In this document: positions 18,985 through 28,749 of the stretch, one piece after another | How the letters are laid out: the number at the start of each line of letters is the position of its first letter | How positions within the stretch are numbered: position 1 is the first letter of the stretch | NCBI GenBank assembly: GCA_017446685.1 | Contig: JAFSQI010000010.1 | Coordinates: 1 to 64,000, forward strand | Direction of reading: 5' to 3' | From: Butyrivibrio sp. | GTDB taxonomy: Bacteria > Bacillota > Clostridia > Lachnospirales > Lachnospiraceae | DNA: 64,000 nt | Program-made: the position numbers and the translations under genes | Notes under the pieces: generated by a model | What the model was told of the DNA's origin: nothing | What the model saw: the letters and a program-made list of their open reading frames with translations, nothing else | Database searches by the model: none

Positions 18985-20340
18985 CTAAAACTTCTTTAAC
19001 TCTGATAAAGCCATCGGAAGCGCAATCAAAAGCGAAAGTACGTCTGCACAGGACTGCGCCATCTCAACGCCCGTAAGTCCAAAAATCATCGGAAGCACAA
19101 GAATAAGCGGAATAAAGCAGATGCCGTTTCTTGCAGACGCAGTGATTGAAGCCTTGACGCCTTTTCCTATGGACTGGAGCATCATATTACTGATTACAAT
19201 AGCACCTGAAAGCGGAAGTGTCACGCACAGAAATCTAAGAGCCGCAATTCCTACACTTACTGCTGCCTCATCTTTTGAAAAAAGAGCTATTATATCCGGA
19301 GCAAAAATAAAGCAGACTGCTCCTATTCCAACAAGTACAATGGTTGAATACTTTACGCAGAATTTATATCCTTCCTTTACTCTATTGGTAAGTCCTGCTC
19401 CATAATTAAATGAGCACATTGGCTGGTATCCCTGTCCAAAACCGATAAGAGCGGATGCCATCATCATCATTACTCTTGTGGCAACAGACATTCCTGCAAT
19501 CGCTGCATCTGAACCTATTGCCCCCGCAGTATTGTTTAAAATAAGCGTTGCAATTGCAGCAAGTCCCTGTCTGAAAAGAGATGGTATACCACCGTTAACG
19601 ATTTCTTTAAAATAATGCGCATTTATATGAACATTTGAAAGTCTTAACTTTATATTCTCACCTTTTTTGGTTCCTATGAGAAGTACACAAAAGCTTGTAA
19701 ACTGCCCAATGACAGTTGCAATTGCAGCCCCTCTGACTCCAAGGTGAAAAACAAGGATAAGAAGCGGGTCAAGAACCATGTTCATGACTGCACCGCACAT
19801 AAGACCAATCATCGCATAATATGCACTTCCCTGAAATCTCAACTGATTATTGATAACAAACTGCGCCATCATAAACGGTGCACCAATAAGTATTATCCTC
19901 ATGTACCGGATAGTAAACTCAACTGTGAGTGGAGTTGCGCCTGCCCCAAGAAAAGCTGCAATCGGATGAATAAAAATATTTCCCACAAGTGCAAAAACAC
20001 ATCCAATAATAAGCGATAAGGCAAAACCTGTTGATGCCATCTCATTTGCTTCTTTTGTATTACCGGCTCCAAGCATTCTGGAAAGATAATTCCCCGAACC
20101 ATGACCACAGAAAAATCCCAGCGCCTGAATCAGCGCCATTACTGTAAATACCAGTCCGACTGCTGCCGTTGCAGCTGTATTTGTCACAGGATCAGATGAT
20201 ACTCTCGCCACAAAAAATGTGTCTGCCGTATTGTAAACAGCGGTAACCATCATACTTATTATTGTTGGAACAGCCAGTGTAAGTATCAGCTTTGGCACCG
20301 GCGTTTTAGTCATATATTCTCTTCTGTCTCTTTTTACCAT
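18985..20340 (-). CDS. MATE family efflux transporter
   Basis: A 451-residue membrane protein with about twelve hydrophobic helices and the MATE pattern: PKLILTLAVPTIISMMVTAVY at the N-terminus, TADTFFVARV, and a second similar half starting near residue 230 (GGIPSLFRQGLAAIATLILN). MATE proteins export cationic drugs or metabolites using a Na or H gradient. The substrate is unknown. It is 18 bases downstream of sbcC and 28 bases upstream of the aminotransferase gene. Confidence 0.93.
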   Translation of the reverse strand: MVKRDRREYMTKTPVPKLILTLAVPTIISMMVTAVYNTADTFFVARVSSDPVTNTAATAAVGLVFTVMALIQALGFFCGHGSGNYLSRMLGAGNTKEANEMASTGFALSLIIGCVFALVGNIFIHPIAAFLGAGATPLTVEFTIRYMRIILIGAPFMMAQFVINNQLRFQGSAYYAMIGLMCGAVMNMVLDPLLILVFHLGVRGAAIATVIGQFTSFCVLLIGTKKGENIKLRLSNVHINAHYFKEIVNGGIPSLFRQGLAAIATLILNNTAGAIGSDAAIAGMSVATRVMMMMASALIGFGQGYQPMCSFNYGAGLTNRVKEGYKFCVKYSTIVLVGIGAVCFIFAPDIIALFSKDEAAVSVGIAALRFLCVTLPLSGAIVISNMMLQSIGKGVKASITASARNGICFIPLILVLPMIFGLTGVEMAQSCADVLSLLIALPMALSELKKF

Positions 20341-20358
20341 ACATACCGCCTTATATAA

Positions 20359-23139
20359 TTACACGATGATTTTTGCGCTGCTGCCACCGCTCTTTTCCTT
20401 GGTGACAACAATCTGCTTATCTATTTTTTCTTTTAATTCAGTCACATGAGATATAATTCCAACGAGCCTGTTACCCTCAGTAAGACCTGCAAGAGCATTG
20501 TAGGCAAGCTGTAAAGAATCCTGATCAAGAGTTCCAAAACCTTCATCCACAAACATGGTATCAATTTGAATTCCTCCTGCCTTTGACTGTATTTCATCAG
20601 ACAAGCCAAGGGCCAGAGATAGAGCTGCCATAAAGGACTCTCCTCCGGACAAAGTTTTCACGCTCCGCTCTGAACCATTGTAGTGGTCAATAACTCCAAG
20701 GTCAAGTCCGCTTTGTACCTTGTTGCTAAGTGCCTCCTTCTGCCTCTTAAGCTCATATTGGGCATCAGACATCTTCATTAGTCTCAAATTTGCTCTTGAT
20801 ATTATCCTGTCAAAATATGTTGTCTGGATATAAGTTTCAAGCATGATTTTCTCTTTGCCTGATATCTTGCCACTAGCTGTCTCAGAAAGCGCCGTCACCC
20901 ACCTAAGGCGCTTTTCAGACCTTGAAAGCTGCTCATGTTTCTTCATTATCCCGGCCTTAATTGATTCATTTGTCTCTTTTCTGCTTCCGATTTTTTGGAG
21001 CATCTCATTTTTGTTATTTCTTAGCGCTGAAAGTTCCAGCTTTCTTTTTTCCTCAAAATCAAGGTCTATATTCTCCGCCTTTTCGATAACCTCCTTAAGC
21101 CCCTTTATTTCGCCTTTAAGAATATTAATATTATTTGAGTTATCCAAAGCGGCCTTATGGGCATTATCCCTTTCTTTCTGAAGTTTAAGGCTCTTATCTT
21201 CAAGTTCTTTTATCTTTCTTTCGGCGTCCATGCTGCTCTTAAAAGAAAACGCTTCCTTTAATTTATCACTTTGACCTATAAGCGCCTTGATAGCTGCATC
21301 ACAATTTGCCTGTTCTTCTTTTTTTGTCAAAAGACTATTCTTAATCTCTTCAAGTGAACTTTCAAGCGAGGGAAGAATTTTTTCAAGCTCTCTTTTTCTC
21401 TTTATTTTTCTTTCTTCAAGTTTAGCTTTTTCATTAAGATCTGCAGCCTCAGCGCCACATTTTTCAGCCTTCTTTTCAACCTCTAAAGCTAATTTTTCTA
21501 TTTCTGCATCAGCGGGTGCCTCTTTCTCCAGAAGCTTTTGATAATTCTTTTTATACTGCTCGCATCTTGTTAAAAGAGCAGCCTGCATCTCTCCGCATCT
21601 TCGGCTCATTTCCTCTGATACGTTTCTTGCATCCTCCGAAGCTTTTCTTGCCTTCTTAAGCTCATTTTCTCCGGGAATCTTATTTTCAAAAACGGCTGGA
21701 TGCGGATGAGATACAGAACCGCATACAGGACAAGGTTCACCCTCCTTTAATGTATCAGCAAGCACTCCTGCCTGTCCGTCGCGATATGCTTTAAATACAT
21801 GCTCATATAAGCTATTCTTTTCCTGATAAATTTTATCATTTTCAAGATATTGAGCTCTTGCTGCTTTGAGCTTTTCTTCGGATTTATGAATCACATTGGA
21901 CTCATTTATAAGTTCCTCAAGGCTCTTTCTCATATCCTCAAGCTTCTCAACTGCGGCAATCATTCTTTCATAATCCGCGCCTGCGCCCTCAAGAGATTTC
22001 TGTTCCTGTCTTAAAACTTCCAGCTTTTTGGCATCATCATTAATCTTCTTCTCATCAAAAGCAATCGCATTTTCATACTTCTTTAAAGTGTTGCTTTTTT
22101 CCTCGATTTCTTGATTTAATTTATCAAATTCTTTGTACTTTGGAAGCTCAGCTTCAATTCTGGCAATTTCCTTTTGCAGTTCTTCTTTCTCTTTAAATGC
22201 TTCTTCTGCTTCAACAAGCCTTTCTTCAAGTACCTTTTGCCTTGGCTCCTCTGCTGCCAGTTTTTTTATTGAAAGCTCATATTTTTCTTTGGATTTTTGA
22301 GTTTCTTTTTCCTTACCAATGCGCTGATTGACATACTCAAGCTCTTCGTCAAGTTCTCTGATCTCGTCATTGATATTTTCTGAAAGCTCTATATCTTTTT
22401 CCAATAATTTATCAATAAGCTCCAAGGTTTCATCAATTAAAAGAAGTCCGTTCTTAGCCTTTGAAACATCTACGCTAAAAACATCCTCCTCATCACAGCT
22501 TATTCCTGAAATGAATTGTTTTACGCTCTTTTTGGCATCCTCGCACTCCCCATAGCTCTTTCTTCTCTCATCTTCAAGCCTGGACTGGAGAGTCTGATAA
22601 TACTCTGTTTTAAAGAGTTTTCTGAATATTTCCTGTCTTTCCCTGGTGTCTGCAAGTAGAAGTTTTAAAAAATCTCCCTGAGCCAACATTGCAATCTGGG
22701 AAAACTGTCCTCTGTCAATTCCAAGAATATTAATTATCTCTGTGTTAACATCCCTCACCTTGGTTATGACACTTCCGTCAGGTTTTCTGAGCTCAGCATT
22801 TGGGAGCTCTTTTTTCTCACCGTCTCCTCTTTTTGCCGGACGCATATACTCAGGATTTCTTTTTACATAATATTCTTTTCCGCCATGAACAAATGTCATC
22901 TCTACAAAGGTCGGTGTCTGTGGCAGAGCATATTTTGAACGAAGCATCGATGATTCTCTCGTATTTCCGCTTGCCTCGCCAAATAGGGCAAAGCAGATAG
23001 CATCAAATATCGTAGTTTTACCGGCACCTGTATCACCGGTTATAAGATATAGCCCCTGATTTCCAAGGTCATTCATATTAAGATTTATTTCTCCGGCATA
23101 CGGACCGAAGGCAGACATTTTAATATTTATAGGTCTCAT
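20359..23139 (-). CDS. sbcC: DNA repair exonuclease SMC-like subunit SbcC
   Basis: SbcC is the Rad50-like ATPase of the SbcCD nuclease, which cleaves hairpins and blocked DNA ends. The 926-residue protein has Walker A GDTGAGKTT near the N-terminus, two long coiled coils meeting at a zinc hook CPVCG near residue 470, and C-terminal signature LSGGESFMAALSLALGL and Walker B DTMFVDEGFGTLD. It is 22 bases downstream of sbcD, the usual pairing. Confidence 0.97.
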   Translation of the reverse strand: MRPINIKMSAFGPYAGEINLNMNDLGNQGLYLITGDTGAGKTTIFDAICFALFGEASGNTRESSMLRSKYALPQTPTFVEMTFVHGGKEYYVKRNPEYMRPAKRGDGEKKELPNAELRKPDGSVITKVRDVNTEIINILGIDRGQFSQIAMLAQGDFLKLLLADTRERQEIFRKLFKTEYYQTLQSRLEDERRKSYGECEDAKKSVKQFISGISCDEEDVFSVDVSKAKNGLLLIDETLELIDKLLEKDIELSENINDEIRELDEELEYVNQRIGKEKETQKSKEKYELSIKKLAAEEPRQKVLEERLVEAEEAFKEKEELQKEIARIEAELPKYKEFDKLNQEIEEKSNTLKKYENAIAFDEKKINDDAKKLEVLRQEQKSLEGAGADYERMIAAVEKLEDMRKSLEELINESNVIHKSEEKLKAARAQYLENDKIYQEKNSLYEHVFKAYRDGQAGVLADTLKEGEPCPVCGSVSHPHPAVFENKIPGENELKKARKASEDARNVSEEMSRRCGEMQAALLTRCEQYKKNYQKLLEKEAPADAEIEKLALEVEKKAEKCGAEAADLNEKAKLEERKIKRKRELEKILPSLESSLEEIKNSLLTKKEEQANCDAAIKALIGQSDKLKEAFSFKSSMDAERKIKELEDKSLKLQKERDNAHKAALDNSNNINILKGEIKGLKEVIEKAENIDLDFEEKRKLELSALRNNKNEMLQKIGSRKETNESIKAGIMKKHEQLSRSEKRLRWVTALSETASGKISGKEKIMLETYIQTTYFDRIISRANLRLMKMSDAQYELKRQKEALSNKVQSGLDLGVIDHYNGSERSVKTLSGGESFMAALSLALGLSDEIQSKAGGIQIDTMFVDEGFGTLDQDSLQLAYNALAGLTEGNRLVGIISHVTELKEKIDKQIVVTKEKSGGSSAKIIV

Positions 23140-23161
23140 ATTATTCCTCTTGTGATTTATA

Positions 23162-24340
23162 TTAGTTCCAAATACCTTCGATAAGTCCTTCTACCAGTTC
23201 TTTCTGTTCTTCTGACATAGGGCTGTTATTTTGAATTTCATAAAACTCTTCAAACAGTTCCAGGGGACTTTTATCATCAACGGCTGCGCTTTTGTCTATA
23301 TTTTGTGTAGTTCTTGTTCTTTTATTGTCATAGCTAAGCTTCATCAAATTATGATAAATAACCCTGAGTTTCCCCATAGCATCCGGGATATCCTCTTCAT
23401 CTGTGAGAACTGCATGAATATAATCCTCTGTATCAGTACCCTCATAGTTTCTTCTGTCTGTGAGTTCTTCATATGTACCTTTTATCTGCCTAAGGTCATG
23501 CTTTGGCTTTAGCTCAGTTTTTCTGATCTCTATGTTGCCTTTTTCTTTAAGTTCTACAATGGTTACGGATTTATGATGATCTTTTTCCGAAAAAGAATAT
23601 TTAAGAGGCGTTCCGCTGTATCTTACAGTTTCTCTTTTTACCTTCTGAGGGCCATGTATATGCCCAAGAGCTACATAGTCATAATCGTCAAAAACAGAAG
23701 CATCCACGTTATCAAGTCCGCCAATTGTAATTTCCTCAGACTCGCATCTTTCTGCTCCCGTTACAAACTGATGTGCAACAAGAATATTCCTTAAGTCTTT
23801 GTCAATTGTCTCTTCTGATTTATCGGCTTCATCAGACTGTTTATCTTCAGCTACTCCGCCGGGATGTGACAAAGCGACTCTTACTGCATCTGTGTAATCA
23901 TTTATCTCTTCTTCCGGGAAAAAACCTCTCACGTTGGCAGGCTTTATAAAAGGTAGAAGATGAATTTTTACTACTCCGTATTCATCTTCCATTTCGTATG
24001 TACTTATTTTCCCCTTATACACAGGAGATAAGTGTATTCCGGCTCCTTCCACCAGTCTTCCAAGTCCCGCAAATCTAACTGCGGAATCGTGATTTCCACT
24101 TATTGCAAAAACCTCGATATGTCTTTTGGCAAGACTGCTTAAAAATTCGTCCCAAAGTGTTACCGCTTCCTCACTTGGAACTGATTTGTCATAAACATCC
24201 CCTGCAACCAGAACTGCATCAGGATTTTCAGCATCAATTATTCCGATTATTTCCTTTAATATGTATTCCTGATCCTCAATCATCGGAAATTCATTCACTC
24301 TTTTTCCAAGATGAAGATCTGATAAATGGATTATTTTCAT
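23162..24340 (-). CDS. sbcD: DNA repair exonuclease subunit SbcD
   Basis: SbcD is the Mre11-like metallophosphoesterase of SbcCD. Metal-binding motifs are HLSDLHLGKRV at the N-terminus, VAGDVYDKS, ISGNHDSAV, VAHQFV and GHIHGPQ. The 392-residue length is normal. It heads the minus-strand run sbcD-sbcC-MATE-aminotransferase-uppP and is divergent from the DUF4430 gene. GGAG lies upstream of the ATG. Confidence 0.96.
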   Translation of the reverse strand: MKIIHLSDLHLGKRVNEFPMIEDQEYILKEIIGIIDAENPDAVLVAGDVYDKSVPSEEAVTLWDEFLSSLAKRHIEVFAISGNHDSAVRFAGLGRLVEGAGIHLSPVYKGKISTYEMEDEYGVVKIHLLPFIKPANVRGFFPEEEINDYTDAVRVALSHPGGVAEDKQSDEADKSEETIDKDLRNILVAHQFVTGAERCESEEITIGGLDNVDASVFDDYDYVALGHIHGPQKVKRETVRYSGTPLKYSFSEKDHHKSVTIVELKEKGNIEIRKTELKPKHDLRQIKGTYEELTDRRNYEGTDTEDYIHAVLTDEEDIPDAMGKLRVIYHNLMKLSYDNKRTRTTQNIDKSAAVDDKSPLELFEEFYEIQNNSPMSEEQKELVEGLIEGIWN

Positions 24341-24509
24341 GCAATACTCCTTTGCTTATCAAACTCTCACTATATAAAAATCATTTCTGAATTAGCAACA
24401 AACAATATCCTTATTTTACACTTTCTCTATAAATACATAAACAAAATTATCACCCATATGATATACTTGCTATCGGAATAAATATTCAACTTTTTTCTAG
24501 GAGGAAATT

Positions 24510-24923
24510 ATGAAAAACAACACAAAAAAAATCATTATCGGAGCAGTTATTCTTATAGTCCTGATTGCATTATTTGCAGTTATCTGGAATAAATTCAGTG
24601 CAAAGCCAACAAAAGGTGCCAAGAACATTACTGTTGAAGTTGTAGACAATGAAGGCGCTACTACAGATTACACTCTTGACACAGATGCCGAGTACCTAAG
24701 ACAAGCTATGGATGAACTCGGAGATCAGGGCTTTTCTTATGAAGGAACAGAGAGCGAATACGGTATCATGATTGAATATGTCAATGAACTTAGAGCAGAC
24801 TATACTGCTGACGGAGCCTACTGGGCAATCTATGTAAACGGCGAATATGGTCAGTACGGCGTAGACACTCAGCCTGTAACAGATGGAGATACCTACACAT
24901 TCAAATATGAACTTGCACAGTAA
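24510..24923 (+). CDS. Membrane-anchored DUF4430 protein
   Basis: The 137-residue protein has an N-terminal transmembrane or signal-anchor helix (IIIGAVILIVLIALFAVIW), then one domain of about 95 residues with the DUF4430 pattern: ITVEVVDNEG, TDAEYLRQAMDE, YWAIYVNGEYGQYGVD and GDTYTFKYEL. This fold resembles the C-terminal domain of transcobalamin/intrinsic factor. Only 9 bases separate it from the ECF S-component gene, suggesting that it presents a ligand to that transporter. A corrinoid or related ligand is plausible but not shown. The AGGAGG site is strong. Confidence 0.85.
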   Translation: MKNNTKKIIIGAVILIVLIALFAVIWNKFSAKPTKGAKNITVEVVDNEGATTDYTLDTDAEYLRQAMDELGDQGFSYEGTESEYGIMIEYVNELRADYTADGAYWAIYVNGEYGQYGVDTQPVTDGDTYTFKYELAQ

Positions 24924-24932
24924 TAATTTATT

Positions 24933-25472
24933 ATGAAAAAAAGCACCTCTTTTTCAATCAGGGATATTGCTCAGATTGGTCTTATGGTAGCTGTTATTGA
25001 AGTTTCAAAGGCTGCACTGAGTTTTTTACCAAACATAGAACTTACAAGTTTTTGGCTCATTATTTTTACGCTTTTCTTCGGATGGAAAATCATCGCAGTA
25101 GTACCTGTATTCATTCTCATAGAGGGAACAATTTATGGCATGAATCTGTGGTGGATAATGTATTTGTACATCTGGCCGCTTTTAGTTTTAATAGCATGGC
25201 TTTTCAGAAAAAATGATTCGGCTTTTTTCTGGGCAATTGTTTCCGGAGTTTTCGGACTGTGCTTTGGCGCACTGTGTTCTATTCCATATATTGTGATAGG
25301 TTGGAGCTCCGGAACATTTATGAGCGGTCTTCGTGCAGGATTTGTATGGTGGGTTGCCGGAATTCCTTGGGACTTTGTGCACTGCGGAGGCAACTTTACA
25401 CTTATGCTGATTCTCTATAAGCCAATAACACTTGCAATGCGAAAAATAAATAGTTCAAATATTATGATTTAA
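24933..25472 (+). CDS. ECF transporter S component (ligand unknown, corrinoid-type possible)
   Basis: A 179-residue protein with about six membrane helices and the short N-terminal cytoplasmic start RDIAQIGLMVAVIEVSKAAL, typical of substrate-binding S components of group II ECF transporters, which share an energizing module encoded elsewhere. It contains several conserved Trp/Gly segments (LWWIMYLYIWPL, VWWVAGIPWDFVHCGGNF). The pairing with a DUF4430 protein suggests uptake of cobalamin or a precursor; no cobalamin riboswitch was seen upstream. Confidence 0.8.
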   Translation: MKKSTSFSIRDIAQIGLMVAVIEVSKAALSFLPNIELTSFWLIIFTLFFGWKIIAVVPVFILIEGTIYGMNLWWIMYLYIWPLLVLIAWLFRKNDSAFFWAIVSGVFGLCFGALCSIPYIVIGWSSGTFMSGLRAGFVWWVAGIPWDFVHCGGNFTLMLILYKPITLAMRKINSSNIMI

Positions 25473-25495
25473 ATATCATAAAAGAGGAAAATAAA

Positions 25496-26665
25496 ATGAG
25501 GGATAAGTTAAAACTAATACAGGAATGTATGGACAGGGCTGTTGATAACAAAGAAGTTGGCGGTGTCAATCTTCTTGTTAACCAACATGGTGAAGAAGTT
25601 TATTATGCACAAAGCGGTTTTGCAGACATTGAAAATAATATTCCCATGAGTCGTGACACAATTGTACGTCTCTACTCTCAGTCAAAGCCGGTTACTGCTG
25701 CCGCTGCCATGCTTTTGATGCAGGACGGAATAATCGATTTAAATGAACCTGTTGGAAATTTCTTTGACAGCTTTAATGATCAGAGCTGTATTATTGACGG
25801 CAAAATTTCGAAGCTTCCCTGGGATAAGCATGTACGTATAATCGACCTTCTGAACATGACATCAGGTCTTGTTTATCCGGGATGCAACACCGAGGCAGAA
25901 AAAGAAACAGATGCTCTTTTTGCAGACGCCATCGGAAGACTTCACGGTGATAACCAGATGACCACTCTTGAATTTGCCGAAAAAATCGGAGAATTTCCGC
26001 TTCAATTTGTTCCGGGCAGTTACTTCCAGTACGGCACCAGTGCAGATGTGCTTGGAGCAGTAATTGAAAAAGTCACAGGAATGAAGTACAGCGCATTTTT
26101 AAAAGAAAGACTATTTGATCCTCTGGATATGAAGGATACAGCATTCTATGTTCCGGAAGAAAAGAAAAGCAGGCTTGCCAAGGTCTATGAAAGAATTGGA
26201 AAAGATGAGCTAAGACTCTTTGTAGGTGATCATCTTATTATTCGAAATGACGGCGGTGAAAATGCATTTGAATCAGGTGGTGCAGGTCTTTTCTCAACTG
26301 TTGATGACTATATGCATTTCGGTCAGATGCTATTAAATAACGGTGTTTATAACGGAAAAGAAATTCTTACCAAAGAAACTGTAAGATTCCTTACTTCAAC
26401 AAGCCTCACACCAATGCAGCAGAAGGCATTCGACAACTGGCAGGGGCTTGAAGGTCACACCTATGGAAATCTTATGCGAATCCTGTTTGATCCTGCACAG
26501 GCCGTTATTATCGGTCACAAGGGCGAATACGGTTGGGACGGCTGGCTTGGTGCATACTTTATGAACGATCCCGCTATAGAAACAACCATGATCATGCTCA
26601 CACAGATGCGCGACTTCGGAACAGGTCACCTAACCAGGAGACTGCGCAACATTATATTGTCGTAA
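25496..26665 (+). CDS. Serine hydrolase, beta-lactamase/EstB-like family
   Basis: Class C beta-lactamase-fold hydrolase of 389 residues. The nucleophile motif SxxK is SQSK (Ser61-Lys64), followed by a Tyr motif in YFQYGTSADVLG and a late Gly-rich strand HKGEYGWDGWLG. No signal peptide is seen, so it is probably cytoplasmic, more likely an esterase or peptidase than a resistance enzyme. It follows the ECF gene by 23 bases, with AGAGGA before the ATG, so co-transcription is likely, though no functional link is evident. Confidence 0.85.
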   Translation: MRDKLKLIQECMDRAVDNKEVGGVNLLVNQHGEEVYYAQSGFADIENNIPMSRDTIVRLYSQSKPVTAAAAMLLMQDGIIDLNEPVGNFFDSFNDQSCIIDGKISKLPWDKHVRIIDLLNMTSGLVYPGCNTEAEKETDALFADAIGRLHGDNQMTTLEFAEKIGEFPLQFVPGSYFQYGTSADVLGAVIEKVTGMKYSAFLKERLFDPLDMKDTAFYVPEEKKSRLAKVYERIGKDELRLFVGDHLIIRNDGGENAFESGGAGLFSTVDDYMHFGQMLLNNGVYNGKEILTKETVRFLTSTSLTPMQQKAFDNWQGLEGHTYGNLMRILFDPAQAVIIGHKGEYGWDGWLGAYFMNDPAIETTMIMLTQMRDFGTGHLTRRLRNIILS

Positions 26666-26763
26666 GTCGACATCTAAATACAACAGCAGATTACAGTTGT
26701 CATCCGATATATGGGCGAACATAAATACTTGTTTTTGTCTACGTCGTAATTCATATAGATTCA

Positions 26764-26832
26764 AATCAGGGAACAAGCTTCATTTCATTGTTGCTAAAAA
26801 AGTCAGCTTGTTCCCTGATTTTTATCTTATTT
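26764..26832 (+). terminator. Terminator after the serine hydrolase gene
   Basis: AATCAGGGAACAAGCT (26764-26779) pairs perfectly with AGCTTGTTCCCTGATT (26805-26820), a 16-bp stem with a 25-base loop, followed by TTTTATCTTATTT. It lies between converging genes. Confidence 0.85.
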
Positions 26833-26866
26833 AATAATCTGGCAACTAAACGCTAGTTACGAATGA

Positions 26867-27781
26867 CTATGCTCTTTTCTTGCATTGGCTACGCTTTGCA
26901 GCTATTTCATCAAGGCGTTTCATAATCTGATTTCTGATAAATTCACTGCTGTCATCTTTTACCAGATAGTAAATGTAGGAATCAATCACAAGACTCTGAG
27001 GAAGTCCCCTTCCAACCAGCTTAAAGTTTCTGAAACCGTGATCGATATATCCCTGCATCTGTTCTCTTGTAATAAAAGCTGGTTTATTCATGCAGTCTGC
27101 AAAACTCTTCTTTTCCTGCGTGTTCGGACACGGAAAAGGTCTGGCAATTTCATACCCCAACTGCTTTTGTGCTTCATCACGGTAATGCTCAAGTCTCTTT
27201 GGACAATTAGGAAAACATATCTCATCCACAAGAATTTCAACTCTGTCAGCAACAGGTTCAAGCCCTTTAAGCACTTCTTCATCATGATTCATATCATAAT
27301 CAAGAACAACCATAAAATAGTCTTTTTCAAGCTCCTTGTGAAGAAGCTCAGGATCTGTAATTCTCTTGGTCGTTGATGAAATAAATTTATAATTTGGATA
27401 GTTTTTTCTTAGATAGTCTTCAAGAATTTCTGTATTTACAAGGACCTGATTCTGACCATTATCTGCTATTCTCATTATGAGATTACAGAAGGTATCATTC
27501 AGATGCTTCTCCTCGATAAGAGGATTTGTCCATGTAAACCTTACGGGCACATGTTTTGAATTGAAAAGTTTAATTGTTCGCTCTATCTCGTTTTTGGGGC
27601 AAAAGCCAAGAACAGTTCTTCCACCATTCCAGATTGCCCCGGGAAAAGTCCCATACACACTTCCAATTCTGTAATCCTTGTAAAAACAATTAGGAAACTC
27701 CCTCATCAAATCAATAAGGGTGCTGTTAAGATCCCGGAAAACACTAAATCCGGGCAAATGCCAATAAATATAATCCCCCAT
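26867..27781 (-). CDS. Peptidase U32-like TIM-barrel protein, paralogue A
   Basis: The 304-residue protein resembles the U32 peptidase/RlhA-type family in its cysteine spacing and in the segment GFRNFKLVGRG, which matches the usual GI-FKIEGR. It shares many blocks with the protein at 60512-61468: HLPGF, WNGGR, VPVRFTWTNPLIEE, a DNG-LVNTEILEDYLRKNYPNYK segment, and LEKDYFMVVLDYDMN. Conserved cysteines (FPNCPKR, CPNT, DCMN) could bind iron-sulfur or metal. The ATG at 27781 (MGDYIYWHLPGF) follows GGGGGATTT; the upstream in-frame extension lacks similarity to the paralogue. Function is not known; U32 members include proteins acting in tRNA/rRNA hydroxylation and ubiquinone synthesis. Confidence 0.65.
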   Translation of the reverse strand: MGDYIYWHLPGFSVFRDLNSTLIDLMREFPNCFYKDYRIGSVYGTFPGAIWNGGRTVLGFCPKNEIERTIKLFNSKHVPVRFTWTNPLIEEKHLNDTFCNLIMRIADNGQNQVLVNTEILEDYLRKNYPNYKFISSTTKRITDPELLHKELEKDYFMVVLDYDMNHDEEVLKGLEPVADRVEILVDEICFPNCPKRLEHYRDEAQKQLGYEIARPFPCPNTQEKKSFADCMNKPAFITREQMQGYIDHGFRNFKLVGRGLPQSLVIDSYIYYLVKDDSSEFIRNQIMKRLDEIAAKRSQCKKRA

Positions 27782-27888
27782 AAATCCCCCAATTTTATAT
27801 AACAATTTGTACATGTTTTCCCTAACAAAGTACCATTCTATTATACATTTTTTACATATATTGGGCAATGGATATTTATATTAAAGCA

Positions 27889-27951
27889 CACTCCCGTATC
27901 AAGTTCTCACGAAATGCGCAGCTTAGTGCGCATTTCTGTCTGAACAGTAAC
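27889..27951 (-). repeat. MITE-like element, copy C (3-prime-truncated fragment)
   Basis: Read on the minus strand, the first 50 bases from GTTACTGTTCA are identical to copy A; similarity then fades after GGAGTG near 27889. The second terminal repeat and the target duplication are absent. It lies between the U32-like gene and tcdA. Confidence 0.8.
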
Positions 27952-27993
27952 ACTAAATCTACAAAACTTTAAGTTACTTATCCTTTTTTTAGT

Positions 27994-28728
27994 TCAAGAA
28001 GTCAGCAAATCTTTAATAACTTCTGATGCTATGATAAGCCCTGCAACGGAAGGTACAAAAGCAACGCTTCCCGGAGTAGAACGTTTCCTGTGAGCTTGAT
28101 TCTGTCCGGATTCATTAGAAGAATCTTCTTCATTTTGCGGCTTTATTGCCTCCTCCGTAGAATAAACCACTTTAACGTCTGTAATGCCACGTTTTTTAAG
28201 CTCTCTTCTCATAACCCGTGCAAGCGGATCAATGCTGGTCTTAGAAATATCACATACTTTGAAAGCAGTTGGATCCAGCTTATTTCCGGCTCCCATGGAA
28301 CTGATAACAGGAACACCTGCTTCTTTTGCTCTTTTGATGATCTCAATCTTGGCAGTTACAGTATCAACAGCATCTACAACATAGTCATATTTATCAAAAG
28401 GAAATGACTGCGCATTTTCAGGCAAAAAGAAACACTGATGTACGTTGACTTTCACGTCAGGATTTATGTCTTTCATCCTTTCCTTCATAACTTCAACTTT
28501 ATATTTTCCGACAGTGCTGTGAGTTGCAATTATCTGCCTGTTAAGATTTGAAAGTGCCACTGTATCATCATCGCAGATATCAAATTCTCCAATGCCGCAG
28601 CGGACAAGGGCTTCGCAGACATATCCGCCTACTCCACCCACGCCGAATACAGCTACTCTTTTACCGAAAAGTATATCAATGGCATCTTCCCCTAAAAGAA
28701 GCTTTGTTCTTACAAATTGTTCGCTCAA
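27994..28728 (-). CDS. tcdA: tRNA threonylcarbamoyladenosine dehydratase TcdA
   Basis: TcdA is an E1-like enzyme that cyclises t6A37 of tRNA to ct6A. The 244-residue protein has the nucleotide-binding GVGGVGGYVCEALVRCGIG, then DDDTVALSNLNRQ, VDAVDTVTAKIEII and the C-terminal GSVAFVPSVAGLIIASEVI. A Glu/Ser/Asn-rich linker (about residues 200-220) is a low-complexity insertion. It is 21 bases downstream of metY, an unrelated neighbour. Confidence 0.92.
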   Translation of the reverse strand: MSEQFVRTKLLLGEDAIDILFGKRVAVFGVGGVGGYVCEALVRCGIGEFDICDDDTVALSNLNRQIIATHSTVGKYKVEVMKERMKDINPDVKVNVHQCFFLPENAQSFPFDKYDYVVDAVDTVTAKIEIIKRAKEAGVPVISSMGAGNKLDPTAFKVCDISKTSIDPLARVMRRELKKRGITDVKVVYSTEEAIKPQNEEDSSNESGQNQAHRKRSTPGSVAFVPSVAGLIIASEVIKDLLTS

Positions 28729-28749
28729 GTCTTATCTCCATTCACTTTT

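Noticed and set aside
24341..24509. Expected cobalamin riboswitch before the DUF4430/ECF genes
   Set aside because: No B12-box-like GCCACTG or long leader; only a weak -10 (TATACT near 24462) is visible.
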